Assembly (NCBI GenBank): GCA_029379385.1
Contig: CM055607.1
Location: 30,749,235-30,813,234 of the forward strand
Reading direction: 5' to 3'
Length of the DNA stretch: 64,000 bases
Origin: Quillaja saponaria
Lineage: Eukaryota > Streptophyta > Magnoliopsida > Fabales > Quillajaceae
Shown: positions 51,577-62,460 of the stretch, piece by piece
Numbering within the stretch: the stretch's first letter is position 1
Layout: each line of letters begins with the position of its first letter
Translations under genes and position numbers: made by a program
Notes under the pieces: model-generated
The model's database searches: none
Told to the model about the DNA's origin: nothing
The model's input: only the letters and a program-made list of their open reading frames with translations

Positions 51577-52485
51577 TTAATATTTATTTGGTTGTAAGTT
51601 TTGTTAGATAGCTATTTTATTTCGAGTTTAAGGTCTGATGTATGAAAAAAAAAAAAAAAATTCAAACTATGATAATTCATTTCTAGACAATAGTAAAGTA
51701 CTCTCAACCAATGCCAATACTAATAAAATATGCTGAAGACGGAATTCACGAAAGAGTATATAGTGGAAACACTCAAAATTCTCCAACCGATTAAGACATA
51801 ACTTTGAAGTTGACATTTTTATAATGAATGGATCATGAAATATTTCTTAGTACTAAAAATTTCAATATGTGATACAAATTGCATTATATAACAAAGGAAT
51901 TCGGACCAACCTAGCAACATGATCTATAAAAAAACTATGCGTGGTTCAACAACTAGCACAGTGTCACATCATGTAATATATCTCTTGGATGTGAAAGTGT
52001 TTTCTTATAAAAGTGTTAACACCAAAAAATGTGCAAGGTACGAGCCAAATTCATTTAAGTTTATTTGATGATTTTTTATTAGCTGAGAGTTAACTCAGCT
52101 AATGAACTAGGTTGGCTAATTGAATTTGTAGCTTAATTCAAATTATGTCAATTGGGTTAAGACCAATTTCGTAAGTCAGTTAGTTATTAAAGTCAAGCCA
52201 GATCCAGTATCTTTATTCAAAAATATTGAAAGATAATGACATGGTTTTAAATTCCTTTGAAATAGGGATTTTCGATTAGGATCTCAGCTGAAAGGATAAA
52301 GTTATAAAGAACTGTTTAAAGGTGAAGATAAAGATAAGACCTATTCAAACTGGTTCAAATTTGGTCTTTCAACAAGCCTGACACTTATTGGGCTTATAGA
52401 CTTATTAAAGCGAAATTGGATCAATCAACAAACTGGAACTATTGGATCTATTGAGTTATACCAAGTTAAAAGCAATCTGGTGCAC

Positions 52486-52694
52486 TGTCATAACCCGGTA
52501 TCGTAAAATCAAGTTTTAGACATAATATATAAATTCTAGTTATAAAAATAAACAAATTAAATAAATAACAATGTAATTGAACATGTTATGACTTGATAGT
52601 TGAACATACATTTTAGAATGTTCGTACGTAACTTGTCGTGACTAAGTGAATCAAATTTTTATTTATTTTTTTAATCAAGAAAAAAAATTAAAGT
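52486..52694 (+). mobile_element. Solo LTR A, 5' remnant in unit 3
   Basis: Begins TGTCATAACCCGG after the same flanking tgcac, and matches the first ~207 bp of LTR A in units 1 and 2. It then ends abruptly in an A+T stretch (about 52695-52721) that joins the sequence corresponding to 7669 of unit 1. LTR A was therefore present before unit 3 diverged and was later deleted together with its right flank. Confidence 0.85.
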
Positions 52695-52721
52695 AAATAA
52701 ACATTTTATTTTTTTATTTTC

Positions 52722-53562
52722 GTGCTTCCAACAGTAATTGTTGTCATTAAAAACAAATTTTCTATAATTGATTTTCAAACTCATCATGGTTTCGATTCAC
52801 CTACCTTAATGAGTTTGATCAGGTAGTCAAAGTAAATTAGTCTCATAATTTCAAGTCCATAATTTACTCTATCTCCTTATATGGGCGAGTTTCCAACTGT
52901 ATTGATTCCAAAACTCATTTGGTTTCGATTCACCCACATTGAATTTGAGAAGAGAGTCGGAGTAAATTAAGTCATTATTCTAGGCCATCGTTTAGGCTAT
53001 AAGTTATCCTAACTTACTCGTATATCCTTGTGTAATTAGCTAGATCAACTTTATTGTGACTATATATAGCATTCAATATACGATGCATATGTCTTCCATT
53101 ATTTTAACTCCACTGATAGCACAAAAGAAAAAAAAGAATATAATCTTACTGCTGTAGTAGCCATATACAAGACAGGTGCTTCCCTTGAGGAGCTTCACAG
53201 TAATGTTCTCTTCCTTGCATCATTTTTTATAATGACTTAGAAATTGGAGGTTGCAAGAATGTTGTTTCCTTCTTACCATCGATATTTTCTGGTCCAGTCC
53301 TTAATTTTGCTGGAGTTAAACTATGTATAGCATTGCAGATACGCAGATGTCACATGTTTGATACCCATTTTAACATGAACCAAGGGTTGGATCAGTTTAT
53401 TAACAATTGGATGATTTTCTGTGAGATATCATTATCATTTACTGTGGTTGGTTAGTTGTTAGGGAGAAAATCCCTCTTCTAACATTACTATGAGGTCATG
53501 GTGCGAGGTCTGCTATGAAAACAGGGCATTAATCTACAATGAATTTCATACAAATTTGTGCT
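52722..53562. other. Non-coding 3' flank of the unit 3 FUSC gene
   Basis: Aligns with 7669-8517. The first ~420 bp differ from unit 1 by several percent, the next 377 bp (53143-53519) are identical to it, and the last ~43 bp before the stop codon differ again. Confidence 0.7.
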
Positions 53563-56500
53563 TCATGAAGGGTTCTCCCATTTAACTAGTTCTTTTACTT
53601 CATTCTCGATCCTTATTGCTTCTTTCATCAAGCTGCTCATGCAGAACGCCAAGCAATTGTATTGAAAAATCATTTGGCCCTTCAGCAACTCCTCATTTCT
53701 TTCAGGAGCAATGCTATCATCTAATAGCTCTGAATGTCGGAGGAAAGACCTTGTAATGCTATCAACCTCTTCATTTCCATATTTTCCTAACTCGATATCA
53801 CAAGGGACGTATTTCTCCTGTTTTTCAAGTTTTGACGGGGTGATCTTTTCCAGGGATTTTAGTAGGGATTCTAGTTTGGAGCCAACTTTAGGCTTCAAAT
53901 CCTGTATGTCCTTATTCATCCTTTCCTGGAGGTTAACAACAGTTATTCGAGAACTCTCTAATATCGGTGAGAGATTTTTTGTTGTTTGCGCCACAATGAG
54001 TAAGAGTGCTTCCATCCTTAATAGAGATTCCAGAATCTTTCTGTAACAAACACCATGAAATGGCAAGAACCAAAAATTAGGCTCTGACACAGCTTCTATT
54101 ATGAACTTTTCTAATTGACCAAGACAGGATTTTAGATGCCTATGCTTTTCTCTCAATGGTGGAGTATTTGAAGCTGGCTCTTTCTCTTGGCCAGGACTAA
54201 TAACAATGCAATCACGGAGTGCTCTCAAGCTTTGGGGAAGTTGAGATTTTGCTAGAGTTGCTGCTCTTGAAGGGTTAAAAAGAGTCTCCACTATGATGAA
54301 ACAGATGAGTCCGATTATAGCCTCTGTGATTCTAGCAATTGCAAACTGACTAGGAGGGCCATAATGGTCTCTACCCAGGATCAGTAATGCTCCTATAACT
54401 GCTGAAATCCCACCAGCTTGGCCGTACATTCTACTATGCATTAGAAAACAAGAGAACACTATCCACGGTAGCAGAGGTAAGAACTCTAAGTATTCAAATC
54501 TTTGGAAAATAAAGCTACAGAGTACCCCATAGACTGATCCCATTGCGGTTCCTTGTGCCCGAGCATTTGCTAATGTGAATGTTGCATGTCTTCCTGTTAC
54601 GAAACTGATAGCAATGGTGAGTCCTGCCCAGTATCCATTTTCTTTTGTGTATGTCAAACCGAAAAACACGGCAAGACCCAGTGAAAGTGAGCATTTGAAA
54701 GCAAAAACTAAATTCTTCTTGGTTGGTCTTACAACCCACCAGATACTTACAAACTTCCATTCTGTGGCATCGGTTTTCTGAGTTTTTCCATCTGTGCAGT
54801 CAGGATCCTCAGAAATTGGTGAGTTGTCCAGGAGGAGTTTCATACAGTATTGCAAGAATGAAGCTGGGAGACCTTGAAGGGAAGCAGAAATGGTCAGGAG
54901 ATTTTCATTCCTCATTGTCTCCCGAGCAATTGTTGCATTACAATGAGCAGATGACTTAGCTTTCTCTAGTTTCAGGCTTATTTGTTGTGTCAAAACACGT
55001 TTCAATTCTTCATCAACAGGGACTAAAGGAAAATAGGCGAGGGCAATGTCCATCCCTCTTATTGAAATTTCCATATCTTGCAACTTTTTCACTGAGTTAA
55101 TGCAATGAGGTTTAAAGAATCTAACTTGAGGCCTTTCCCACAGCATGCCTTCCTGTGTTACAGAAACACAGAAAGGAAAAAATTAATAAATGAATGAACA
55201 TTTTAGCTGATGTATTAGACAAGACTGAGTGCCCAAATGCAAAGCAATTTCCTTACCTGGTTAGTTTTGATACTCTGAAGAAGCTTTGCTGCTGCTCCAG
55301 AGAGGGATTTTGCTTCAGAAATGAAGTTACATGCAGTTATGTTGCCTGAGGCAGAGATGGCATCTCTAAAATGTTCCAATCTCTCAGTATATGATCGGCG
55401 AGCCTTCCTAACCTGAAAATGAAGTATTTACAAAGGGATTGCTAAATTAGCTGTCTGTTTCCTCTATTTGGGTAAAGCTCATTGGTTACCATTTTTTTTT
55501 TTATTGCTAAACACATTTCTTAATCGTTTCGATGAGTATAGTTATAACAAAATTTTGATATCTCAATTTTTCACATATTAATAATAATTTTTTATTTCAT
55601 TTTTTAGTATTTTCTTAACTTTTTTTTCCAAAAATTTTAAAATTCATTATTGGTGAGCATTAAATGATTGTATTTTTTTTTAATTTTATCTTAATTTGAT
55701 TATTTTACAAAAAATTTAAAATATATATTACAGAATACCAATGATAAGATTGTTTTTAAAATATTTTTATGTGGTTACCCACCATGAAATAAAATGTTAT
55801 GAATATTTAAAAAAATATTAAGTTTTTCACAAAATTCATACTTTTATCTCGTAATATGTAATGATAAAAATAAAAATGAAAAGGTAAAAGAGAATAAAAT
55901 TTCATGTTAGCTAATATTCATCTTAAACAATTAATTTGTGGAATAACTAATAAATGTTGAAAATGAAAAAAACAAAAAGACAGATTAAGAGGAAAAAAAA
56001 AATATGTGTAAAAATATTGGCATGTCATTATTTTTAGGTGACTATGCTTCCCAGTTTTATGTTGATTGTCTCAAATGATATAAAAAAATATAAATAAAAA
56101 TGAGTACCTATTTTGATAATGACTATTAAGTTGAAATCCTAAAATACTAGTCAATTCTACTAATTATAATCTTCATATTAAACATGAAACTACGCTTAAA
56201 ATTTCTTGGTAAAATAACATCATTTTTCATTTTCTAAGTTAGAAGAGAGATGACAATTAATCGAGTTAAAAATTTTATTCACTCATACAAAAACATAATT
56301 GCTACTACAAATTATAAATAAATAAAAAAACCGGAACACAAAATTGTAAATTTATAGCTTGATAATCTGTTGGTCTAGTGATATCAACTCAATACCTAGT
56401 TAGTATGATTTTATAATGCTGGACTTACTCATCCTGAATTGTTGATTTATAAATTTCATTTTATATGTAAACTTACAAATACTTCCTAATCAATCTTTGT

Positions 56501-57131
56501 TGGCCACTTATAAAGTGATATTCTATGAAAACGACTAATATCAAGTTGCTCTTTCCAAAGAATTAATATTGCATAAGTAGTAATAAATGAATGAGTTATT
56601 AATTACCTCACAATTGGCTAGGCGAGGGTACGGAAGCAACATAGCCAGGACAGAAGCCATGGCACCAAGTGCTGTACTTGATGTCACATGAATTGGGTGC
56701 ATCACAATTCCAGTTTCTGCACCATGGACTACGGTACCCACATACACAATCACTAAATTTCCAAATGCAATTCGTTTACACATCAAGTTGCTCGATTCCG
56801 GCAATGCCACCACAGAAGCACTCACCGCCACAGCCAACGCCGCCAAGCCGTTGGTGAACCGAGCAGGTCCGATTACCCAAAGACCAAGTATGGAAAGTGT
56901 CATGACTTGAAGAATAGCATAAAATACATTCCAACAACCTCTAAGGGAGTCTCCAAGTGTTGCATCCGACACAATTAGGATTGTTGTCACGTATGAGAAA
57001 GCAGGGTACTCTAGTAACCGCCGGACTGGTGGTGGGCCGTAGAGGGTGGTGCAACCCACAATGGTGCATGCTAGGGCGGTGCGTATGGCTGAGGAGAGAC
57101 GCACTAGCCACAGCTCTTTTTTTTGGTCCAT
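53563..57131 (-). CDS. FUSC / AaeB-like aromatic acid exporter, intact (756 aa)
   Basis: Minus strand, exons 57131-56607 (175 codons), 55412-55257 (52 codons) and 55152-53563 (529 codons plus stop), with introns of 1194 and 104 bp, GT-AG and phase 0. The start MDQKKELWLVRL aligns with the other copies. Residues about 12-170 form an N-terminal membrane block; about 373-524 form the second, FUSC_2-like block (GYWAGLTIAISF, ARAQGTAMGSVYGV, GRDHYGPPSQFAIARI); the rest is soluble. It differs from the unit 2 protein by many substitutions and by in-frame length changes: DGKTQKTDAT before the second membrane block, extra residues around VVNLQERMNK, and EELLKGQMIFQ near the C-terminus. Open reading through all exons despite this divergence argues that it is functional. 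Substrate and membrane are not evident from sequence. Confidence 0.94.
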
Positions 57132-57503
57132 AGGTGTGGTTGTGTTTTTAATATTATTAACTCTAAATTAGGAAAGAAGGACAAGAAAAAAAATGCGTAA
57201 TTTGAGAGAGTTTGGTTTTTGTTCGCAATAGCAAGTCTTGTGTTTGAACTTCAATAAACTGTCCAAATTACTTGTAGGATATTCTTTCTAAATGATGGTC
57301 GGTTTCCTTAAACAAATCTTACTGTTAACTTCCTATAAAAGAAAAGTAGCTGTTCTTACCCAAAAAAGTAAGAAACGTAGTTTTAATTTTTTTTTTGTTT
57401 TTTGTTGTTGTTGTATTGCTAACCCAAAAAAGTAAGAAAAGTAGTTTTAATTTTTTTTTTTTTTTTGTTGTTGTTGTATTGGGCACATGGCATAATAAAT
57501 TAA
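57132..57503. other. 5' flank of the unit 3 FUSC gene with 64-bp tandem repeat
   Basis: Probable promoter region on the minus strand. At about 57358-57485 a 64-bp segment (acccaaaaaagtaagaaa... ending in a T run and gttgttgttgtatt) occurs twice in tandem; units 1 and 2 have one copy. The sequence ends at the left target duplication of the MITE at 57504. Confidence 0.6.
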
Positions 57504-57690
57504 GAGTTTTTCTAATGGGCATGCACTTGTTAATGTTATATGCATAGAAAATTTGTAGTATTTATTAGAATAATTAATTATGATTTTAGTGACATAATAT
57601 ATAAATTATTGTTTTTGAAAAGTTTAAGTTTCAAAAATTATAATTATTGCATCTTAACAAATACTCATGGGACATTTGATAAAAAAACAT
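57504..57690. mobile_element. Mutator-like MITE, only in unit 3
   Basis: 187-bp insertion flanked by ATAAATTAA (57495-57503) and ATAAATCAA (57691-57699), a 9-bp target duplication with one mismatch. The ends form imperfect inverted repeats: gttttt-ctaatgggcatgcacttgttaa on the left, and on the minus strand of the right end a gttttttt-atcaaatg-ccatgagtatttgttaa pattern. Units 1 and 2 have the empty site (acaaatcaa, 12405-12413). The 9-bp duplication points to a MULE-type MITE. No coding capacity. Confidence 0.65.
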
Positions 57691-57715
57691 ATAAATCAAT
57701 AAAGAATTACTTTCA

Positions 57716-58850
57716 AGCTTAAAATATAATTTTGATTAAATTAAACTGAATTATCTTTTAATTATTTGTTATCAAATCATTTTTAGAACAAATCAGATTT
57801 TACCAAACAAATTTGAATCGAGTCATCATATCATAATGGGATGAAATATTGTTAATTAATTATCTCTACCTACCATTTATACTAATGTGAAGTTTCTCAA
57901 TGCAAGTAATAGAATCCAATAAAGTAAAAGACTAAGTACAACTAAAAGGAATTCTTTTAGTAAGGAAGGAACCAAAAATATTTGAAGTTTAAAGTCTTCC
58001 AGCTCCACCGTAAAAGATAGATATAATGCATAACCTAGGCTTCAAATGTTAACAGCATTGAGTACAATTACTTAATTTGTTAGTTAAAGAATCATTATGG
58101 TTAAACCCTTATCACCAACTTTCTTTATCTCCTATCATTACTTGCTTGTCTTCAGTATAATTTGTCCTCCATTGTGGCGTTTGGTATTGTCCTTTCCTTT
58201 CTGTTAGGATTAAGGTCACGAAAAGTTAGTTACTTTTTATATATTAGTCTTATCGCACGCGCACATAATGTATGTGTTCAATTTTATTTTTTTTAATTTC
58301 TTTTAGCAATATTTATATCTATATCTATCTAGATTATATTAAAAGTCTAAACACTTTAAGATGTTTTTATTTTTATTTTTAATTTTAACTACAAATGTCA
58401 TATAATGCTTATGTATTTAGTTATCCATCTTGTTATATTGAGAAGTTTTTACAACAAAATTCAATTTAAAATAAAAAAAATACCCACTACATACATAATT
58501 TTATTATTAAATAAACACTAATTGTTCACATACATCAATTACATAATCTTAATATTGCTCATCTTTCTCCTACACCCTTAATTCATGAACATGCTAGACT
58601 GAATCAATTAATAAAATTGGAAGGAGATTGATTATATAATTCTTTAAAAAATCATGGTTATTTATTCGATTTAATTTTTAAGATGATATATGTTTTTTGT
58701 TTTTAGGATTAAAATAACTTTAAATATTTCTTGTAAAATAGAAAAAGTATTTGAACATTCGTGCGAGAATGCTGGTATTATATATGTATAGTATGCATGT
58801 CATAAAATTAAGAATATATATAGATTCATATATAGGAGTATATTTTTAAG
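57716..58850. other. Distal FUSC upstream region, unit 3
   Basis: Aligns with 13368-14553 and contains the recurring upstream block at about 57900-58215. No gene. It has one copy of the segment duplicated as a 104-bp tandem repeat in units 1 and 2. Homology to the other units ends near 58850, exactly where the truncated FUSC copy begins in unit 1. Confidence 0.55.
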
Positions 58851-59560
58851 ACGATTTTTACATGGTATTCATTATTGAAAAATGGCAATTCTACGAGCAC
58901 GAGCAATTAGGCTAATTATCTAAAGAGCAAGCTTAGATTCTACACACGAGATTATCAAAAACTCATGTAAAAGAGACAATTTTTTTTAATACAGCATAGC
59001 ATGAGGCATTTAATTGCAGGTCGCAAAAAAAAAAAAAAAAAAAAAGTAACAAATTTATTTTTTTAATTTTGCAATCAAGTATAGGTCAATTTACATGTAT
59101 ATCGATTAATCATTTCTCTAGTTCAAGCAAAGACATGCCATTCACCCCGAGACTAAAAAATTTATAAGAATTTTACTTTTCACGGTCTTTTCCAAAGAAA
59201 TTCAAACTTATGAAATCAATGAATGAAATATACCTCTAAACCATAACTGGTCACCCTTAAGATTGGTAACAAACTTGTTTACCCACATTATAGAAATTCA
59301 AATGATATCTAACAATTAATCACAAAGTATTTAACTTCACCACATAACAATCCTTCGTTACTTTTCGTCGCAAAATACATTTTTCATGCTATATTTAACT
59401 TTGCAACATATTAGCGACCAAATTATTTCATCTTTATATTTGTTATTTTGAATAACGAAGCTATATTTTTTAAGTTTGCAACATATTAGCTTTGGATTCG
59501 TCTCCAATTTGTTTATTTTGAGTAGTGACAAAATTATTATGTCACTAATTTTATATTATT
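58851..59560. other. Unique A+T-rich sequence
   Basis: No gene. An A run lies at 59026-59045. The words tttgcaacatattagc recur at about 59400 and 59477, near gtcgcaaaa and tagtgacaaaatt motifs, which could be the eroded ends of a small DNA transposon, but I could not define borders. Confidence 0.35.
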
Positions 59561-59902
59561 TTTTGGTTCGTCCTATGAGTATTTCCAAACCGTTTGGGTG
59601 TGAGCCTAATCTTGTTTGGGATTTACGACTGCCTCTCCCGACAAGTGTTTTCCTATAGGCTTGAACCTTTGATATTGCAGAGGTTGCTTAACCGCTAAAT
59701 TATATAATTAATATGAAAGTATATAATTTTTCTATTCAAGGATAATTCTATCAAAATAGTATTACAATTTGTCATATTCAATGTAATATGGTATTACACC
59801 AAATAATTTATAAAGATAATTTCGTTATATTTTCTATTTTATCAACTCACGTGCAAAACACAGTATAACATAAATGCTTATCTGTATATATTTTTAATTT
59901 AT
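59561..59902 (-). mobile_element. tRNA-derived SINE-like sequence, tandem copy 1
   Basis: On the minus strand the part at about 59710-59561 reads TTTAGCGGTTAAGC (box-A-like), then 25 bases after the AGCGG comes GTTCAAGCC (box-B-like, matching GTTCRA), followed by a 3' body ending GGACGAACCAAAA. Box spacing fits tRNA-derived SINEs. The SINE-like part plus ~190 bp of A+T-rich flank is repeated with a 342-bp period at 59903. Confidence 0.5.
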
Positions 59903-60244
59903 TTTTGGTTCATCCTACAAATATTCCCAAACTATTTGGGTGTGAGCCTAATCTCGTTCAGGGTTCACAACTACCTTTCCCTATAAGTATTATCCTGCAG
60001 ACTTAAACCACTGACATTGTAATGGCTGCTTAACCACTAAATTATATAATTAATATAAAATTATATAATTATTCTATTCAAGGATAATTTTATCAAAATA
60101 GTATTAAAAATTTTCATATTCGATGTAATCTAGTATTACACCAAATAATTTATAAAGATAAGTATGTTATATCTTGTATCTTATTAACTCATGTATGAAA
60201 CACAATATAAGATAAATGCTTATTTGTACATATTTTAATACTAG
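59903..60244 (-). mobile_element. tRNA-derived SINE-like sequence, tandem copy 2
   Basis: Second copy of the 342-bp segment, with roughly 80 to 85 percent identity by eye. Here the box-A-like part is better (TTTAGTGGTTAAGC, matching RVTGG) and the box-B-like part is worse (GTTTAAGTC). Each copy preserves a different half of the expected Pol III promoter, so the ancestor probably had both. Neither copy looks active. Confidence 0.5.
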
Positions 60245-61930
60245 CTATTACGACACACGCAATGCTCTTAAATTGTATTTATGATATATACATATATGTT
60301 CATCAACAATTAATGTGACTATTAATAAATTATTTTTAAAAAATAATTTACACATATAATTATTTTAAAAATTCTAAAGATGGATGAAGAATTAAGACAA
60401 AATATATATTCATAAAAACTATACTCTTAATATTTAATTTTTTTTTTCATAGCATTTTAAAATAAAATTAATTTATAATATTATAATTCTTTGTAAATTA
60501 TTAAATTAAAAAAAATTTAGAAATTTAGTATTAATTACTATTGATATATAGTTATTTATAAATTATAGATTTATTAATATTGAAAAGAATTAGGATAAAA
60601 AATCAATAGTCATAAAATAATTACAATTACATTAATATTAAAATAGTAAAATATTATGAAAGTAGTAAAATAATAAATAAAATACTTGAAACAAAATAAC
60701 AATGAAATTTTTTTATATAATAGTAAAAATTCATAAGGTTTTTAAGAAAATAAAGTTTCTTCCATTAAAAGTTAAAACAACAATATTTAATCATGAATTA
60801 TACTCTAAATATTTTTTAATTTATAGTATTTGAAAAAAAAAAAATCCTAAATTTGAGAAGAACTAAAAGATATCATAATTAAATAATATTGACATATAAT
60901 TATTGAAAAAGTATAATTTTTTTATTATATGAAAGTTAAACAACATATTATAATCTGAAAACTAAATTATTAATATTTCTTTTAATTTGTAGTAATTTTT
61001 TATTTTTAATTCTTAAATTTGAGAAGAACTAAAAATTTACATTATTAGGTACTTATTAAATAAATAAATAAAAGTAAATTTTCAATTTTAATTGCTATTG
61101 AAAAATTGTAAAATTATTAATATTGAGAAAAATTAGTAAAATGAATTCGATAGTCCTAAAAGAATTACAATTCTATTGATATTAAAATAGAGAAACAAAT
61201 AAGTAAAATGTAAATAATAATAAAAAAAAAATTTCAATTTGAAGCAAAATAACAATTAAACATAACTATGTAATAATACAAACTCATTAGAGTATGAAAG
61301 AAAATAAAAAATTTATGTCTCTAATGCTCTTTTATATATATTATAGATTTATAATGTTTTATCTAACATTTTATCAACATATTCTGCAACCGGAATACTA
61401 CTTAGGGCCAGTTAAGTAAACATATTGCAAAAGTTAGATTACAAAAATCAGATTGGTCAAAAACTAAATTTATGTTTAGTATACATATTGCAAATGAGTC
61501 AAATATGTATTTGGTATGCAGATTGCAAAACTCAGTTTAGATATGTAATTACCATTAAGGGCTTGCATAACAATGATATTTTATTTATACTGAGTTATTA
61601 ATAAATATTTTTATGCAAGTTACATTATTAAATAATGTATTGAAATAATAACTATATAAATATCATATTACATAATAGTAAAACATAATATAATTCAAAT
61701 TTTTTAACAAAAAATAATTTGAGAAGGAATTGGGTTAGAGATGACTATTAATATATAAAAAATAAATAATAAATTAGACAATTGTAATGTCACATGCAAT
61801 CTGAAAGCCAAAAGCTTCTCTACATTTATTTTTGTCAATTGAAGAATTTTTTCGATTTGGACTGGTTGCAATTCAGCCTATCACACTCTTTTAAAAATCA
61901 AACGCTTCCAATCCATAAACTGGACTCCTC
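60245..61930. other. A+T-rich desert with diverged direct repeats
   Basis: No gene. A segment at about 60565-60720 recurs, diverged, at about 61112-61260 (shared words attaatattga-aa-aattag, gaattacaatt and attaaaatag). Another pair shares cctaaatttgagaagaacta-type sequence at about 60847 and 61013. Near 60248 tactagctattacgacacac resembles degenerate ends seen in some plant elements, but no element can be bounded. Confidence 0.4.
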
Positions 61931-61939
61931 AATTAATAA

Positions 61940-62105
61940 TAATTTGCAGTCCATATATGAAGGAGTCTCTTAGTCTTATCCCTTCATAAAAGCCCAATCA
62001 TCACTTTGAAGAGGAAGGGAACCATACAAAAGGCTCAAAATGATTCCTAGGCCCCAAAGCTTATAATAAGACTTTTTCCAAGTAAATCTAAATCAGGAGA
62101 AACAT
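61940..62105. repeat. Diverged copy of the 6180-6320 segment
   Basis: Contains cataaaagccca-tcatcactttgaag and ctaggccccaaagcttataataaga-type words in the same order and spacing as 6196-6320 and 31058-31180. The related segment has been deleted from unit 3. It is not coding as far as I can see. It may be a remnant of the same founding flank or of an unclassified repeat. Confidence 0.6.
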
Positions 62106-62110
62106 TCGAA

Positions 62111-62460
62111 TAGTTTACACGAAGGCCCAAGTTGTAGGAATAACTATTTTTCTATTTTTAAAATCTATACAATTTTCTCATAAGATATAAAATATAGTAT
62201 ATTATTATCAAGAGACAAGAATAATTTAAAAATTATTCATTTAAATTAATAATTGCATGTTGTTATTCAACTTAAAATAAAATTCAAACTAATAATTATT
62301 CTTAAAATAATTTTAATAATACAACTGAAAAATAAAATCAAATTGAAAAAAAAATGTTTACTATACTTGGCAATAACAATACATATTCTTTACAAACTTA
62401 TATTATTTTACATTTATTGTTATTATGTTTCAGTTTTATCATAATTTTGAAAATGATTAT
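62111..62460. other. A+T-rich spacer before LTR C
   Basis: No gene or repeat recognised. The short frame at 62253-62444 is low-complexity (I/L/K-rich) and is not credible. Confidence 0.4.

Larger units (their letters stand above)
49615..52485. other. A+T-rich intergenic head of unit 3
   Basis: Contains the SINE-like element and MITE described below and no gene. Up to 50882 it matches unit 1 far better than unit 2; after that it differs from both by several percent. Confidence 0.55.
49615..58850. repeat. Tandem duplication, unit 3 (diverged and shortened)
   Basis: Homology to unit 1 runs as blocks: 49615-50882 matches 1-1268 almost perfectly, 50883-52694 matches 1269-3066 with several percent divergence, 52722-57712 matches 7669-12429, and 57716-58850 matches 13368-14553. 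About 4.6 kb of unit 1 (3067-7668) is missing, as is the 935-bp PIF-like insertion. Homology stops where the truncated FUSC copy begins in unit 1, so unit 3 lacks the pseudogene, the second solo LTR and the copia relic. Confidence 0.9.

Noticed and set aside
57325..57522. 65-codon minus-strand frame upstream of the unit 3 FUSC gene
   Set aside because: It consists of the 64-bp tandem repeat and T runs (TTTTKKKKK-type translation) and is absent from the other units.
60245..60275. Helitron or hAT end near tactagctattacgacacac
   Set aside because: There is no matching opposite end, no clear 3' hairpin and no empty site to define an element.
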